A stretch of DNA of 64,000 nucleotides from Flectonema sp. DT1601 (taxonomy: Eukaryota; Euglenozoa; Diplonemea; Diplonemida; Diplonemidae), in NCBI GenBank assembly GCA_964019425.1, contig OZ025793.1:868001-932000 (forward strand), written 5' to 3'. Each line of letters begins with the position of its first letter. Position 1 is the first letter of the stretch. Positions 1 to 9,111 of this stretch are shown here, piece by piece. The notes beneath the pieces were generated by a model that had not been told where the DNA came from, ran no database searches, and worked only from the letters and a program-made list of their open reading frames with translations. The position numbers and the translations under genes are program-made.

Positions 1-902
1 CTGTTTTCCTGAAGCCAAGCAGTATTAGATCCCTCATGCTCACCAGGTTCATTAAGGAAAGGTGTCACTGTATCCATCAGTTCTACGAAAGGAACGTTGT
101 AGTAGTCGGCAGCGTTGAACTCAGCCAGGGCATACTTTGGTGAAAGACGACCACGAGCACACTGCTCTGCACTATTTGGATCTGGGTAACCAGGGTAAAT
201 ACCAATTCTTGTTAGTGCTGGAATGTCACGGGAAGCGTATATTCCGTTTCCACACTTTTCACGATTTTCTAAAAGTTCAAAATATTTATGAGATCCGTTA
301 GGACAGTAGTGGTCAGCAACAATTTGTCTAATTCTTGTCATGGCTGCCTTCTCAGTTATAGTTCTAGCATCAATCATATCTTCAACAGACTGAAGGTGTT
401 GACGTGATTTGTGTGGAAGACAAACAGACTTCAATCTGTTCGCTGCAGCACTCGCTGTTAGTTGATCAGGTGATGGTCCTCCTTCGACAAAACCTTCTTT
501 GGGTGATTCTTCCTCAAGACAAACTTTACAGGATCTGAGATATGGTCCGTAAGTATCCCATAGTTGACTGTCGACTACCATTGTACAGCCTCTGCTACAT
601 TGGTAGTGACAGTGTTTTAAACAAGTTCCACAAATAAACATTGGATCCTTCTTAAATACTCTACTACTACTACAAACATTACAAAGTTGAAACACTTCTC
701 TAATCTGTCTCTCACACAATGCTAACCAAAGCTGTGTGTCAGTTGCCTCCTCTGGAATCACATCAGGTGGAAGGTCCAAATGACGAGTCCAAGTACTGTA
801 TCCTCCTAGCATTTCATTGTAGAAATAGGACCCTTGACCATCACCATCATCGTGTATACTCCACGTTCGTTGTGGTGGAGACCCCTCGTTTGATACGCTC
901 AT
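1..902 (-). CDS. WW-PHD-SET domain protein (partial, C-terminus off the left edge)
   Basis: The frame is open from ATG at 902-900 to the window edge (300 codons, no stop). Residues ~12-47 form a WW-like domain (GSYFYNEMLGGYSTW then LPPD). Residues 74-128 have PHD-type C4HC3 spacing: C74, C77, C91, C94, H99, C102, C125, C128. From ~211 there is a SET-like start (GNGIYASRDIPALTRIGIYPG) and later PFLNEP...SNTAW, resembling the Asn-containing SET core. SET proteins transfer methyl groups from S-adenosylmethionine to lysine, often on histones, and PHD fingers read histone tails, so a nuclear chromatin role is likely but inferred. The start is the first ATG before the WW domain. The catalytic Tyr region would lie beyond the edge. 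The domain order is unusual; I know no named orthologue. Confidence 0.72.
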   Translation of the reverse strand, partial: MSVSNEGSPPQRTWSIHDDGDGQGSYFYNEMLGGYSTWTRHLDLPPDVIPEEATDTQLWLALCERQIREVFQLCNVCSSSRVFKKDPMFICGTCLKHCHYQCSRGCTMVVDSQLWDTYGPYLRSCKVCLEEESPKEGFVEGGPSPDQLTASAAANRLKSVCLPHKSRQHLQSVEDMIDARTITEKAAMTRIRQIVADHYCPNGSHKYFELLENREKCGNGIYASRDIPALTRIGIYPGYPDPNSAEQCARGRLSPKYALAEFNAADYYNVPFVELMDTVTPFLNEPGEHEGSNTAWLQEN

Positions 903-1421
903 TGTTATTGAGGGGAGGGAGGCTGTAGTGTATATTAGGGTAATCGTTTCTTTAAATTTTAATAAAATCTTTTTTTTTTTTCTTTACATGTTGAGGTTCA
1001 TTACCTTTCAAAGAAAATAATTTCATCTCAAAATGTAAACATACGAAAACAACAACTGGGGTACTAAAAAAAAAACTACTTAGGACTGAGGAAGTGGGGG
1101 AGTTTATATTTAAAACATATCCTTGGGTTCAGTTTAGTGTGTTAATTAATTTCTTTCATTCTTTTTTTTTTTTTTTTTTTTTGTTATACTCTTGTTTACT
1201 GGTTTCTTTTTCTTATTCATTGTTTTTTTTTTTTTTTTTTTTTTTTTGCTTTGGGAATATCCCCCGAGACAAAACAGAAAAGAAATGCCAAACAATTTCA
1301 GTGACCTGAGCGATTTGAGTAGCGGACTATCACAGAAAAGAAGTCTTCAAACAGCTAACAAATTAGCGCCGACAGACGCTGAGAGAAGAGCTTGTAATAA
1401 GAGAGTAACAAATAGGACCTT
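903..1421. other. Intergenic, homopolymer-rich
   Basis: Contains T-runs near 970, 1,160-1,185 and 1,220-1,246 and an A-run near 1,066. No coding signal on the plus strand. A short plus-strand frame at 1,284-1,503 lies opposite the read-through frame of the Lys-rich gene and looks like its shadow. Confidence 0.5.
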
Positions 1422-1424
1422 TCA

Positions 1425-1643
1425 ACAAACATCTTGGAGTCCCTTCAAAGTAGTGAGGGAGTCAAAGAGTTTGTCAGCTGAGTTCCAACTTCTCACAATC
1501 TGACTTACCGAAGCGTCGATAGACGCTGGCCATCCCGACAATGAGAAGACCTGCTCAAGGAAAGTATTCCAATCAAAGATTGATAAGGTAAGAGTCTCTT
1601 GGTATTCTTCTGGTGGTTTAATCTCTTTAATAGAATCAGATGG
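1425..1643 (-). other. In-frame open extension beyond the TAA stop of the Lys-rich gene
   Basis: Directly after the TAA at 1,646-1,644 the same frame stays open for 73 codons to TGA at 1,424-1,422. The peptide is protein-like, with mixed hydrophobic and charged residues (for example FDWNTFLEQVFSLSGWPAS). TAA is clearly used as a stop elsewhere here (SNU13, the kinase), so simple codon reassignment is unlikely. Possible explanations are stop read-through, a tiny unrecognised intron removing the TAA, a recent nonsense mutation, or a base error. Confidence 0.4.
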
Positions 1644-2435
1644 TTAATCTTCAGGCTGAGAAGCTACAGCAGGTTCTGGTTCTGGTTCTGGTTGACTCAC
1701 AGTTTGATCAACTGCAGGCTGGTGGACCTCTTCCTCGTCGTCTTCTTCTTCTTCTTCTTCGTCTTCGCTCTCAGGTGAGGTTACAACAACGCGTTTTGAA
1801 GTTTTTGTTGTCGGTTTCTTACTTGGAGACGGTACATAAGTAGCTCTAACTGTCGGTACTATTCCGTGTTGAAGATGATTAAAGATGTCATAAGAAAGTG
1901 GTCCTTTTCTCTTAGTACAACAAGCTGTGGGGAAGTTATTATTAATTGCGTAGCGTTTAAGTTCAGAGACTGAGCACTCTTCCATAATCGTGTGTGCAGA
2001 TGTTCCCTTTACGAGGAGATCACTAACAGAACGTCTTGAAGGCTTCTTCGCTGGTTCCTTAGTTTTTGGTTTTGGTTTTGCTTTCGAAGGAGACTTCTTC
2101 TTTGATTCTTTTACATCTTTTTTCTTCTTTGGTTTCCTTTCTTTTTGCTTTGCTTCCAACGACGCGATCTCTTTTTTTAATTTAATTAATTCCAACTTCT
2201 TCTTATCCAGGGTTGCCTCTACGTCTGACTCACTTTCCCGATCCTTTTTCTTATCCTTTTTGACTTTCTTGTCAGATTTCTTGTCCTTCTTCTTACTCTC
2301 TTTTTCTTTTTTACTGGTCTTCGATCGTTTTATTTCTTTTCCTTCAGCTTCAGTTGACTTCTTTCTCTTCTTTTTAGGTTTACTTTTCGGTGGTAAATTA
2401 TAGAGAAAGTCTGCCTCCGCATCCGTCAGAAACAT
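1644..2435 (-). CDS. Lys-rich protein with SAP-like segment
   Basis: 263 residues from ATG at 2,435. Residues ~17-135 are dominated by K, E and S (blocks like KKKDKKSDKKVKKDKKK), with a leucine/lysine stretch at ~77-98 (KLELIKLKKEIASLEAKQ) that may be a short coiled coil. Residues ~140-190 hold a compact segment, CSVSELKRYAINNNF...KRKGPLSYDIFNHLQ, with SAP-like spacing (ELK, then K..L...I..L), which would suggest DNA or RNA binding. The C-terminus is acidic (SEDEEEEEEDDEEE) and then EP-repeat. The basic/acidic layout suits a nuclear or nucleolar protein; that is inference. The ATG directly follows an A-run of more than 15 on the coding strand. The frame continues past the stop (see the adjacent entry). 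Confidence 0.6.
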   Translation of the reverse strand: MFLTDAEADFLYNLPPKSKPKKKRKKSTEAEGKEIKRSKTSKKEKESKKKDKKSDKKVKKDKKKDRESESDVEATLDKKKLELIKLKKEIASLEAKQKERKPKKKKDVKESKKKSPSKAKPKPKTKEPAKKPSRRSVSDLLVKGTSAHTIMEECSVSELKRYAINNNFPTACCTKRKGPLSYDIFNHLQHGIVPTVRATYVPSPSKKPTTKTSKRVVVTSPESEDEEEEEEDDEEEVHQPAVDQTVSQPEPEPEPAVASQPED

Positions 2436-3257
2436 TTTTTTTTTTTTTTTTTTTTAAAGTGTATGCTGTTGGGTTGAGCTACACGTGTTAACCTCAAAAA
2501 GACGACACCCTAAGTAATGCTTTCACCATCCTTACTATTATTCTCTCATCAGTAAAGTGCAGAAGCCACACAACTCAACATTTCTGTGAAAACAATGTAT
2601 TAGTTTATTTATTTCAAGACCTGGTTCTTGTGATGGTGAAAATCACGAGACCACCCTTCCCCCTTGAGGGGGAATGCGTAATTTAGCAAAAGAATATAAA
2701 AATCGTGTGGGAAGGGATTGGGACCGGGGACCTCTGAACCTTCCTTCATCGCAAGTTGTCTTCGGAAAAAAGAAACAAAAAAAAAAAAAAAAAAAAAAAA
2801 ATGGAGACGAAAACAACATGCGGATCACTAGTCATTAGGTTACACTTGGAATGGAAAATGCGCTGCTGTACTTTAACGGAACACGTAGTTAACTCGTGAA
2901 GAAGAACTAATCATTCATTCATAGAGCGGTAATACAGCCGATTCGGCACGTTCCACACAAGCCAGGGGGAGATAGGTTTTGTAGGTAGTCCCTTTTGTGT
3001 TTTTTTTTTTTAGTCTTTTTTATGTAAAAAGACCATAACATTTCTTTTCAAAAAAAAAAAAAAAAAAAAAATGCTGTATTATTATTGTTTTTTTTTTTTT
3101 TAATTTCACGATGGTATAAACCCTTCACACTCTGCTGCCAGCCCCCTTAAAAAACAAAAAGGGGGAAAAAAAGACGAAAAGGGAAAAAAAAATGATTTTT
3201 TGATAATAAAACAAAAGGGGGAGGGTCTGCAAAGGGCTTTCCTGCTAAACAAGTTGC
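2436..3257. other. Intergenic, homopolymers and two GC-rich hairpins
   Basis: No convincing coding frame. It contains long A/T runs (near 2,435-2,455, 2,777-2,801, 3,050-3,070 and 3,090-3,102), an inverted repeat CCCCC-TTGA-GGGGG near 2,651-2,671, and a second hairpin with CCCCCTT/AAGGGGG arms near 3,142-3,166, about 90 nt past the SNU13 stop in its 3' untranslated direction. Confidence 0.45.
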
Positions 3258-3638
3258 TTAGATGAGGATTCTCTCGATGTCTCTCTTCAGGGAGTCGAGC
3301 TTTCCACGAAGCTGGTCTCCCTCAGAGGAGATGATAGAGACAGCGATGACGTTACGGGAAACACCAGCGGCTCTTCCCAAAGCCAACTTCGAAGGGACGA
3401 AGATGTATGGAACGTTCTTGTCCTCACACAACATTGGCAAGTGAAGCAAGATTTCAATTGGGTTACAGTCACCAGCTAAGATGATTAGCTCAGCGATACC
3501 TCTGTTAAGAGTCTTGGTGGCCTCGTTAGCTCCCTTCTTCAACTGCTGGAAGTTCTGCGCGTCCTGAACCAAATCGTGGATGGTTCTGGAGAGGGCCTCG
3601 TCGGCGAGAGGGAAGACCTTTGAGTCAGAGTCAGTCAT
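3258..3638 (-). CDS. SNU13: SNU13 / NHP2-like 15.5K RNA-binding protein
   Basis: 126 residues, very close to the family length (about 126-128). The L7Ae/L30e/S12e/Gadd45 fold fills the protein; the signature region around residues 46-96 ([20 protein letters not shown], then [19 protein letters not shown], then RAAGVSR) is almost identical to known eukaryotic SNU13. The family binds kink-turn RNA: it nucleates U4 snRNP assembly in the spliceosome and is a core protein of box C/D snoRNPs that guide rRNA 2'-O-methylation. Single exon, ATG at 3,638, TAA stop. Its presence shows that TAA is a working stop in this genome. Confidence 0.95.
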   Translation of the reverse strand: MTDSDSKVFPLADEALSRTIHDLVQDAQNFQQLKKGANEATKTLNRGIAELIILAGDCNPIEILLHLPMLCEDKNVPYIFVPSKLALGRAAGVSRNVIAVSIISSEGDQLRGKLDSLKRDIERILI

Positions 3639-5340
3639 CTTATGTTGCGGTTACTGAATGGCTGGGGAATAGTAATTATTATTTACAAAAGTAATCATTT
3701 GACGTAGAACCACTCACACTAACTAAACAACACTCACACAGCTGACTGGACACAACCGTCGGAAGTGTCAACAGCAGACACCAAAGAGTAGATCTCTGTG
3801 TGTAGATATTTAAACTTCGAGAAAAAAGAAAAAGAGTAAACTAAAATTACATTTTTTTTTTATTTGCTCACAAGGAAAAACAATACTATATTATTTTATT
3901 CCATCACCGAACGTGACAAGACTAGACTACTTTCTTCATTGCTTTAAATCCTGGGAAGTTAAATTGTACGTGTCGTAGTGGCTAAAATCTCCTCAATTAA
4001 TTACAGACGAAGATCATGACAACAAATTCATTTTGTTAATAAGTAGTCCTGATAAAGATAAATTTGATAAACCGCATGAACTGCACTCAGAGTTAGTTCG
4101 ATTGACAAGTTGACAAGAAGGCGGTTACCTACCTTCGCTGCCAATCTTCGAATTTGACAAACAGGCGGAGATTGGCGGAAACAAGCAGAAAACTGCTTTA
4201 GTTTTGCTTTACCTTTTTTTTTTTTTTTTTTTTTTTTTTCCTTCTTAACAAGAAGGACGGATACCGAGGGAGGCAACTGGGAAAAAAAAAAAAAAAAAAA
4301 GAGGGAGTAGGAAAAAAATAATGAAAACAGCGGGTAGCTTAACTAGGGAGGGGGAAAGGATAAGGAAATTGTGATCTTGATTAAAATAAAATAAAAAAAG
4401 TTTTACTAATCAAGAAATACACTTATCATTTCATCTAAATATTTTCCGTTAGTTCATTTTGCAAAAGTTCACTAATATTCTTAGAATGTTCAATTGATCC
4501 AACGACAATCTTATCGGGAGGAGGTAATCACTTTTTTTTTTTTTCTCCCCTAAACCCCACACAATAACAAGATCGGTAAATTAATTATAAACAAGTTAGG
4601 GGACGGAGAAAAATGGGAGAGAACAACCGGTGATAAACTATATAACGCAGTCGATATCAAAGATAGTTCTGCCTCGTCTACTGACACGACAAGCATAAGT
4701 TTCGTCTCGACCTGATAAGTGTATCCAAACGCCTTAAACAATCAAACACAGTAAAAACAACTATATTTATCACGTAGAACTAACTACTGCTGGGGATAGA
4801 GAATTGGGGAGGGGGGAAATCTATGGGTAAGGAACGCGATGAAGCTTTCCAAATAAATTTTCTTTTCTTTTTTTTTTTTCTTCTTTTTTTTTTTTTTTTC
4901 GGATTGACCCACGGACTAAAAACATGAAGTGTGGTACAGTAATAAAGTAGTAAAATGGTACATGGATTTTTTTTTTTTTTTTTTTTGTTATTATTTTTTT
5001 CTTTTTTTTTGAAAAATTTCTGCAAAAAAGTGCATAACAACGTATCGTAGGTGAAGTCTAAAAATAAAAAAATAAATAAAAAGGAATCTCCTTCATTATT
5101 TTTTTTTTTATTCTTTCCTAAATTAATCTTTTGTTTTTTTAAATTATTCCGTAGAATAACTTGATCGGGGGGAAGAGGGGAAAAAATGAATCTACAAAAA
5201 ATAAAAAATGTAAAAAAAATACTTTCATACATCTAACGACATTGTTTTTTTATAAGTTTGTTGGTGTTATTATTATTATTATTATTATTTTCTCGTTTTT
5301 GGTCGTCCGATAGGCTACATAATTACATCAAGTCTAATGC
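3639..5340. other. 1.7-kb intergenic region between SNU13 and the kinase
   Basis: AT-rich with many T-runs (4,216-4,240, 4,869-4,900, 4,968-4,987) and an ATT microsatellite at about 5,268-5,290. Frames here are short and mostly poly-Lys, poly-Phe or poly-Asn from homopolymers. It probably contains the SNU13 promoter and 5' leader (from 3,639 up) and the kinase 3' untranslated region (below 5,340). No RNA gene recognised. Confidence 0.5.
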
Positions 5341-6657
5341 TTAACGGTACAACCAGGCGTCGTATTGACGTGGACGTGCAGCCTCACGATCCCAGTAGTC
5401 TTGTCCAGGAAGAGCTGCCATTCTGTTAAGACCCGCCACAGCAGATCCACAACGAGGTCTGACGGGTTGTTGCTGTAGACCTAATCCGTATCTCTTAACA
5501 GGCTGCTGATGAAGAGCCTGTCTGTTTGTGACGTCCCCAAGAATTCCTCCAAATACCCTGTCCTTACCAATACGAGTACTGTTTGATCTTCCACGGTTTT
5601 CAACAACACGTTCCTGTTCCAATTGTCTGTTAATACTTGGACGGTTTCTCATCGTAGCACAACCAGGCGTTCTAATTAAACCTGATGAGTATGCTGATGG
5701 TGGCATCTGATTACGAATTGGTTCAGAACAATGTCCCATATAACGACTAATAAAGTTATGATGAGGTACTTCATCAGCACGAGCTCTCACCACAGGGTCG
5801 TAATGAATTAATTTAAGAATAAGATCCTGGAGATCAGTGTCAGGAACATTAATTGGTTGACTTCCACTACCGCTTGACTGTCGGAGTCTTCCATTCATGT
5901 CGAAGAAGCTCGACTTTGCTTTGTAACCCGCGCCTTGAATCATCCAAGAAGGGAATTGTCCTTGACGTTTTTCCATCTGTTGAAGGTGCTGCATATCACT
6001 GTCGCAGTATCTCGTACATTCGAATAAGGTTCTTCCCGTGTAAATTTCATATATTATCACTCCAAGAGAAAACATATCAGAAGGACATCCCCATCCACTT
6101 CCAAGGATTACTTCAGGTGCGCGATAAGGTCTGGTTGTGATGAGCTCTTTATCACAACGTTCAGTGTAGAATGATGCAGAACCAAGATCGCATATTCTCC
6201 AAGAATCACCAAGTCCACCAGGAGGAGCATTAGCGGAGTCAATAAGTATATTTTCAGGTTTCAAGTCAGTGTGAATAATCCGACAGGTGTAGTGCAGGAA
6301 GTCGAGAGCTGCTGACATTTGCTTTGCAAACTTTGCGAGCTCACTCTTGTCGACGTTTCCAAACTTTCTACTTCTTAAAGCAGATCCATGAAGGCTGAAA
6401 ATAATACAACATTGACCTGCCCAGTTAAAGTTGTTAATCATTTTACAACACTTCTGTCTGTCGTCAAGATCATTTCTTGAGATAGCAGTTAGCACTCTGA
6501 CTTCTCTCGCAGCGTCTCTAGAGAACTCTGTCTTCAGGACCTTTAGTGCAACTTGTTTGTTTGTGTGGGTATCAACAGCACGGTAAACTTTTGCGAACGC
6601 TCCTTTTCCAATCTCTCCGTTGCTTCTGTAGCGTCCGGCGACGAGGTTGTGATTCAT
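5341..6657 (-). CDS. CLK/LAMMER-family dual-specificity protein kinase
   Basis: 438 residues, single exon. Kinase motifs in order: glycine loop IGKGAFAKVYRA (~17-28), VALK lysine, catalytic loop HTDLKPENIL (~126-135), DLG in place of DFG (CDLGSASF), and TTRPYRAPEVILG before subdomain IX. A segment at ~224 (HLQQMEKRQGQFPSWMI) aligns with the LAMMER signature region of CLK kinases (HLAMMERILGPIPSRMI), and HTDLKPEN is the CLK form of the catalytic loop. CLK kinases phosphorylate SR splicing factors in the nucleus. The C-terminal ~110 residues are Arg/Gln-rich and probably disordered. The LAMMER box itself is degenerate, so PRP4- or DYRK-like kinases are the alternatives. ATG at 6,657; TAA stop. 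Confidence 0.88.
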   Translation of the reverse strand: MNHNLVAGRYRSNGEIGKGAFAKVYRAVDTHTNKQVALKVLKTEFSRDAAREVRVLTAISRNDLDDRQKCCKMINNFNWAGQCCIIFSLHGSALRSRKFGNVDKSELAKFAKQMSAALDFLHYTCRIIHTDLKPENILIDSANAPPGGLGDSWRICDLGSASFYTERCDKELITTRPYRAPEVILGSGWGCPSDMFSLGVIIYEIYTGRTLFECTRYCDSDMQHLQQMEKRQGQFPSWMIQGAGYKAKSSFFDMNGRLRQSSGSGSQPINVPDTDLQDLILKLIHYDPVVRARADEVPHHNFISRYMGHCSEPIRNQMPPSAYSSGLIRTPGCATMRNRPSINRQLEQERVVENRGRSNSTRIGKDRVFGGILGDVTNRQALHQQPVKRYGLGLQQQPVRPRCGSAVAGLNRMAALPGQDYWDREAARPRQYDAWLYR

Positions 6658-7371
6658 CGTTTTGTTGAGTTTTTAGAAATAATAAAATCTGTTTATAAAG
6701 AAAAAAACATAAAACAAAATAAACTCATCATGAGAGAGATACAAAAAGCGAGCCGACTAGCTTTTCTTCCATTAATTTATTCTGAAAAAGTAGATTTTTT
6801 TTTTTCCGAATAAAATGATATGCAAACTATGAAACTCGACTGTCTGATCATCTTGTCACTCGTCTCCGAATACGAGACGAAGCCAACACTCAATAAAAAC
6901 AACCCAACAGGTAGCACTTTGCTTGCCAAGAGAACACAAGTACCATTATTGATATCGGTAAACCTTTTATTGCACATCATCTGCGCGCTTTTTTTTTTTT
7001 TTTTTTTTTTTTTTTCTTTTGTAAGTTTCATTTTCTATTTGGGTTGTGTTTGAGGTGGTGAATTTTATAACAAGAAACCCATACATCTTAGAGAGAAGAA
7101 CTACTTGCAGGTAAACCCTTCCTGAATTTACGTCAAAACTTCTGAAGGTCACAAAAGTGAATCGAAGACGCAGGGTCTACCTCTACCCTTGGCACTCTTA
7201 CATGTTAAAGAACAGAATATCTTGTTAGGCATCGGCATCAACCAAATCCCAGGCCTAGGGGCCTACGTCAAGTTATTCAACAGTACAACAAATGAAATAG
7301 AAAAGAGATCGTTAGTACACCAGGTTGGTTGATCCAACACACGTAGAGCAACAGACTCAGTAGACACTTTA
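6658..7371. other. Intergenic, kinase leader and MPP 3' region
   Basis: A T-run of about 25 at 6,990-7,015 divides the kinase upstream region from the 3' region of the peptidase gene. A short inverted repeat around AGGCCTAGGGGCCT sits near 7,251-7,266. No coding frame or known RNA recognised. Confidence 0.45.
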
Positions 7372-9000
7372 CTATGCTCTGGCAACTCCATAAGCTTCTG
7401 GAGTAAATGTAGCATCTCTATTCCACAAGAAGTCCTTTGCACGTTCCTGAGGAAACAGAGATTCAGGACCTACACCAGTTAAAGTAAATGGTTTCTCAAG
7501 GATATACTTTGAGAGAGTCTCCCTGACAGCGCTGAGGGTCACTGCATCAATACGACCGTAGATCTCAACAAGTGGCATGTCTCTGTCGTGAGAAAGCTGA
7601 TTTATTGTTTTTTTTTATTATTATTATAACTTCAAACATAACTATCAAGTAAACACAACATAAGTTAGTACACACCATGTATGATCCCAAAACGTCAGTT
7701 GCAGTGCCGTGTCCGTCAACTTGCATCAGAATTGAACATTTCAAAGACATCTTTGCGTGATTCAAACGTTTTTCATCGAGGTTCTCAATAGCCTGTTTGT
7801 GTTATATTGGATTGTACTCTTCTCTTCATTCGCTAATAAATATAAAAAACAAAAAGAATAGAGTCGACAACATACGATGAGGACACGACGAAGAACTTCT
7901 AACTGAAAGTTTTTGTAATCTTCTTCAGTTGTAGAACCCTTTGACGTGACCATATAAAATCCAAATATTCCAGTGTCGGAGTATGGTGTTGTGAAGGCGC
8001 TCACTGATTGAATGGTACTTTTACTAGTACGAGAAAGATCTTCTATGATAGGAACAATAACACTATCAGCTGGTTGATCTTCAGCATCCCGATCCCACTC
8101 TCCGACTATGAATTGAATTATTTGACAAATCATCATTTCATTGTCTGCCTGACCACAAACACCCCAACTAATACTAAGATGAGGACTTTCAGTGTCAAAT
8201 GGAACAAGCTTTTCAACATCACCAGTAAACTTAGCATTTAGAGTTGGTTTCTCCGGATACGTTGGAAGATCTCCCCAAAGACGTTCAGAAAGGTTAACTA
8301 ATTGATCATGGTCAACTCCTCCACATCCAACCATAACCATTCTCTTAGCAGTGTAGTGTTGACGAATGTATTCACGAATCATATCAGCGTTAATATTACG
8401 TTCAATATTCTCAACAAGACCTAAAATAGTTAGACCTAATCCGTCATTAGGAAAGCAACTGAGATGAACGTGATCCATCATTACTTCGTCGATAGTCTTT
8501 TCAACGTCTGCTTTTTCAGTCATAATAGTCGCTCGTTCATTTTCGATATCTCGACTACGTAGGAGAGGATTCCTTAAGATGTCAGCTAGTATTTCCATGC
8601 ATGGTTCTATAACTTTAGTAGTAGATCTTACGAAGTACACGGTCTGTTCTCTTGTTGTGTATGCATTTAAGTGACTACCACTGTGTTCGAAGTAAGAGTC
8701 GAGTTGCATTCGAGTTCTGTTTTTAGTTCCTCTGAAGGTCATGTGTTCTAAGAAATGCGCAACTCCGTTGTTCTCAAGTGTTTCAAACCGACTGCCTGCA
8801 TCAATCCAAATTCCAACACTCGCTGATTCACCTCCAGTGTCCCTAGTAGCTACTCTAAACCCATTACTTAAGGTTGATACCTCAGCAGTTTTTGCTTTTT
8901 CTAAGTGCTTCACGAGACTCAAGTCTGAAGGCATGACTGATGCAGGAACGTGAAAGGACGGCAAAGTTGCCGCCCCCCGAGCAATCCTCGTTATCTTCAT
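7372..9000 (-). CDS. PMPCB: Mitochondrial processing peptidase, beta subunit (3 exons)
   Basis: Exons 9,000-7,876, 7,792-7,676 and 7,596-7,372 give 375+39+75 codons (488 residues plus stop), all in phase 0, with GT-AG introns of 83 and 79 nt (ATC|GTATG..CAG|GCT; ATG|GTGTG..CAG|CTT). The length matches human PMPCB (489). The M16 zinc motif HFLEH is present in HFLEHMTFRGT, with the downstream acidic ENERATI, marking the catalytic beta rather than the alpha subunit. The C-terminal M16 domain follows (SPHLSISWGV, RIDAVTLSAVRETLSKYI). It removes targeting presequences from proteins imported into the mitochondrial matrix. The start chosen is ATG 9,000 (MKITRIARGAATLP), an Arg-rich mitochondrial-type leader; an in-frame ATG at 9,066 lacks such features. 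Confidence 0.93.
7597..7675 (-). other. MPP-beta intron 2
   Basis: GTGTGT 5' site and CAG 3' site on the minus strand, phase 0, with an in-frame stop inside. The joined reading ...GSYM|LSHDRDMP... runs into the conserved C-terminal M16 sequence. Confidence 0.85.
7793..7875 (-). other. MPP-beta intron 1
   Basis: GTATGTTG 5' site and ACAAACAG 3' site, phase 0. The joined reading RRVLI|AIENLDEKR matches the family, while intron read-through reaches a stop. Confidence 0.85.
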
Positions 9001-9111
9001 TTTAAAGTGCAGCTGTGAAAGTAAAATTACGATAAAAGTGTGTTCTTTATAATTATGTGTTACCACTAATCGATGTCAGAGCTACGCTCCGATCGGTCAG
9101 ACAGATAAATA

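Noticed and set aside
1094-1503. Plus-strand small proteins with poly-Phe starts
   Set aside because: The N-termini come from T-runs, and the remainder lies opposite the minus-strand extension of the Lys-rich gene.
1422-2435. Ciliate-type genetic code with TAA read as Gln
   Set aside because: SNU13 and the kinase end at TAA at the expected family positions, so TAA is a normal stop here.
4780-5232. Lys/Phe-rich 150-codon frame as a gene
   Set aside because: It is made almost wholly of translated A and T runs and has no domain or conserved-looking core. Similar frames at 4,028-4,276, 11,077-11,398 and inside the satellites were dropped for the same reason.
7030-7371. Possible additional exon downstream of MPP-beta
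   Set aside because: The MPP frame ends at the expected family length at 7,372, and no splice signal or homologous sequence follows.
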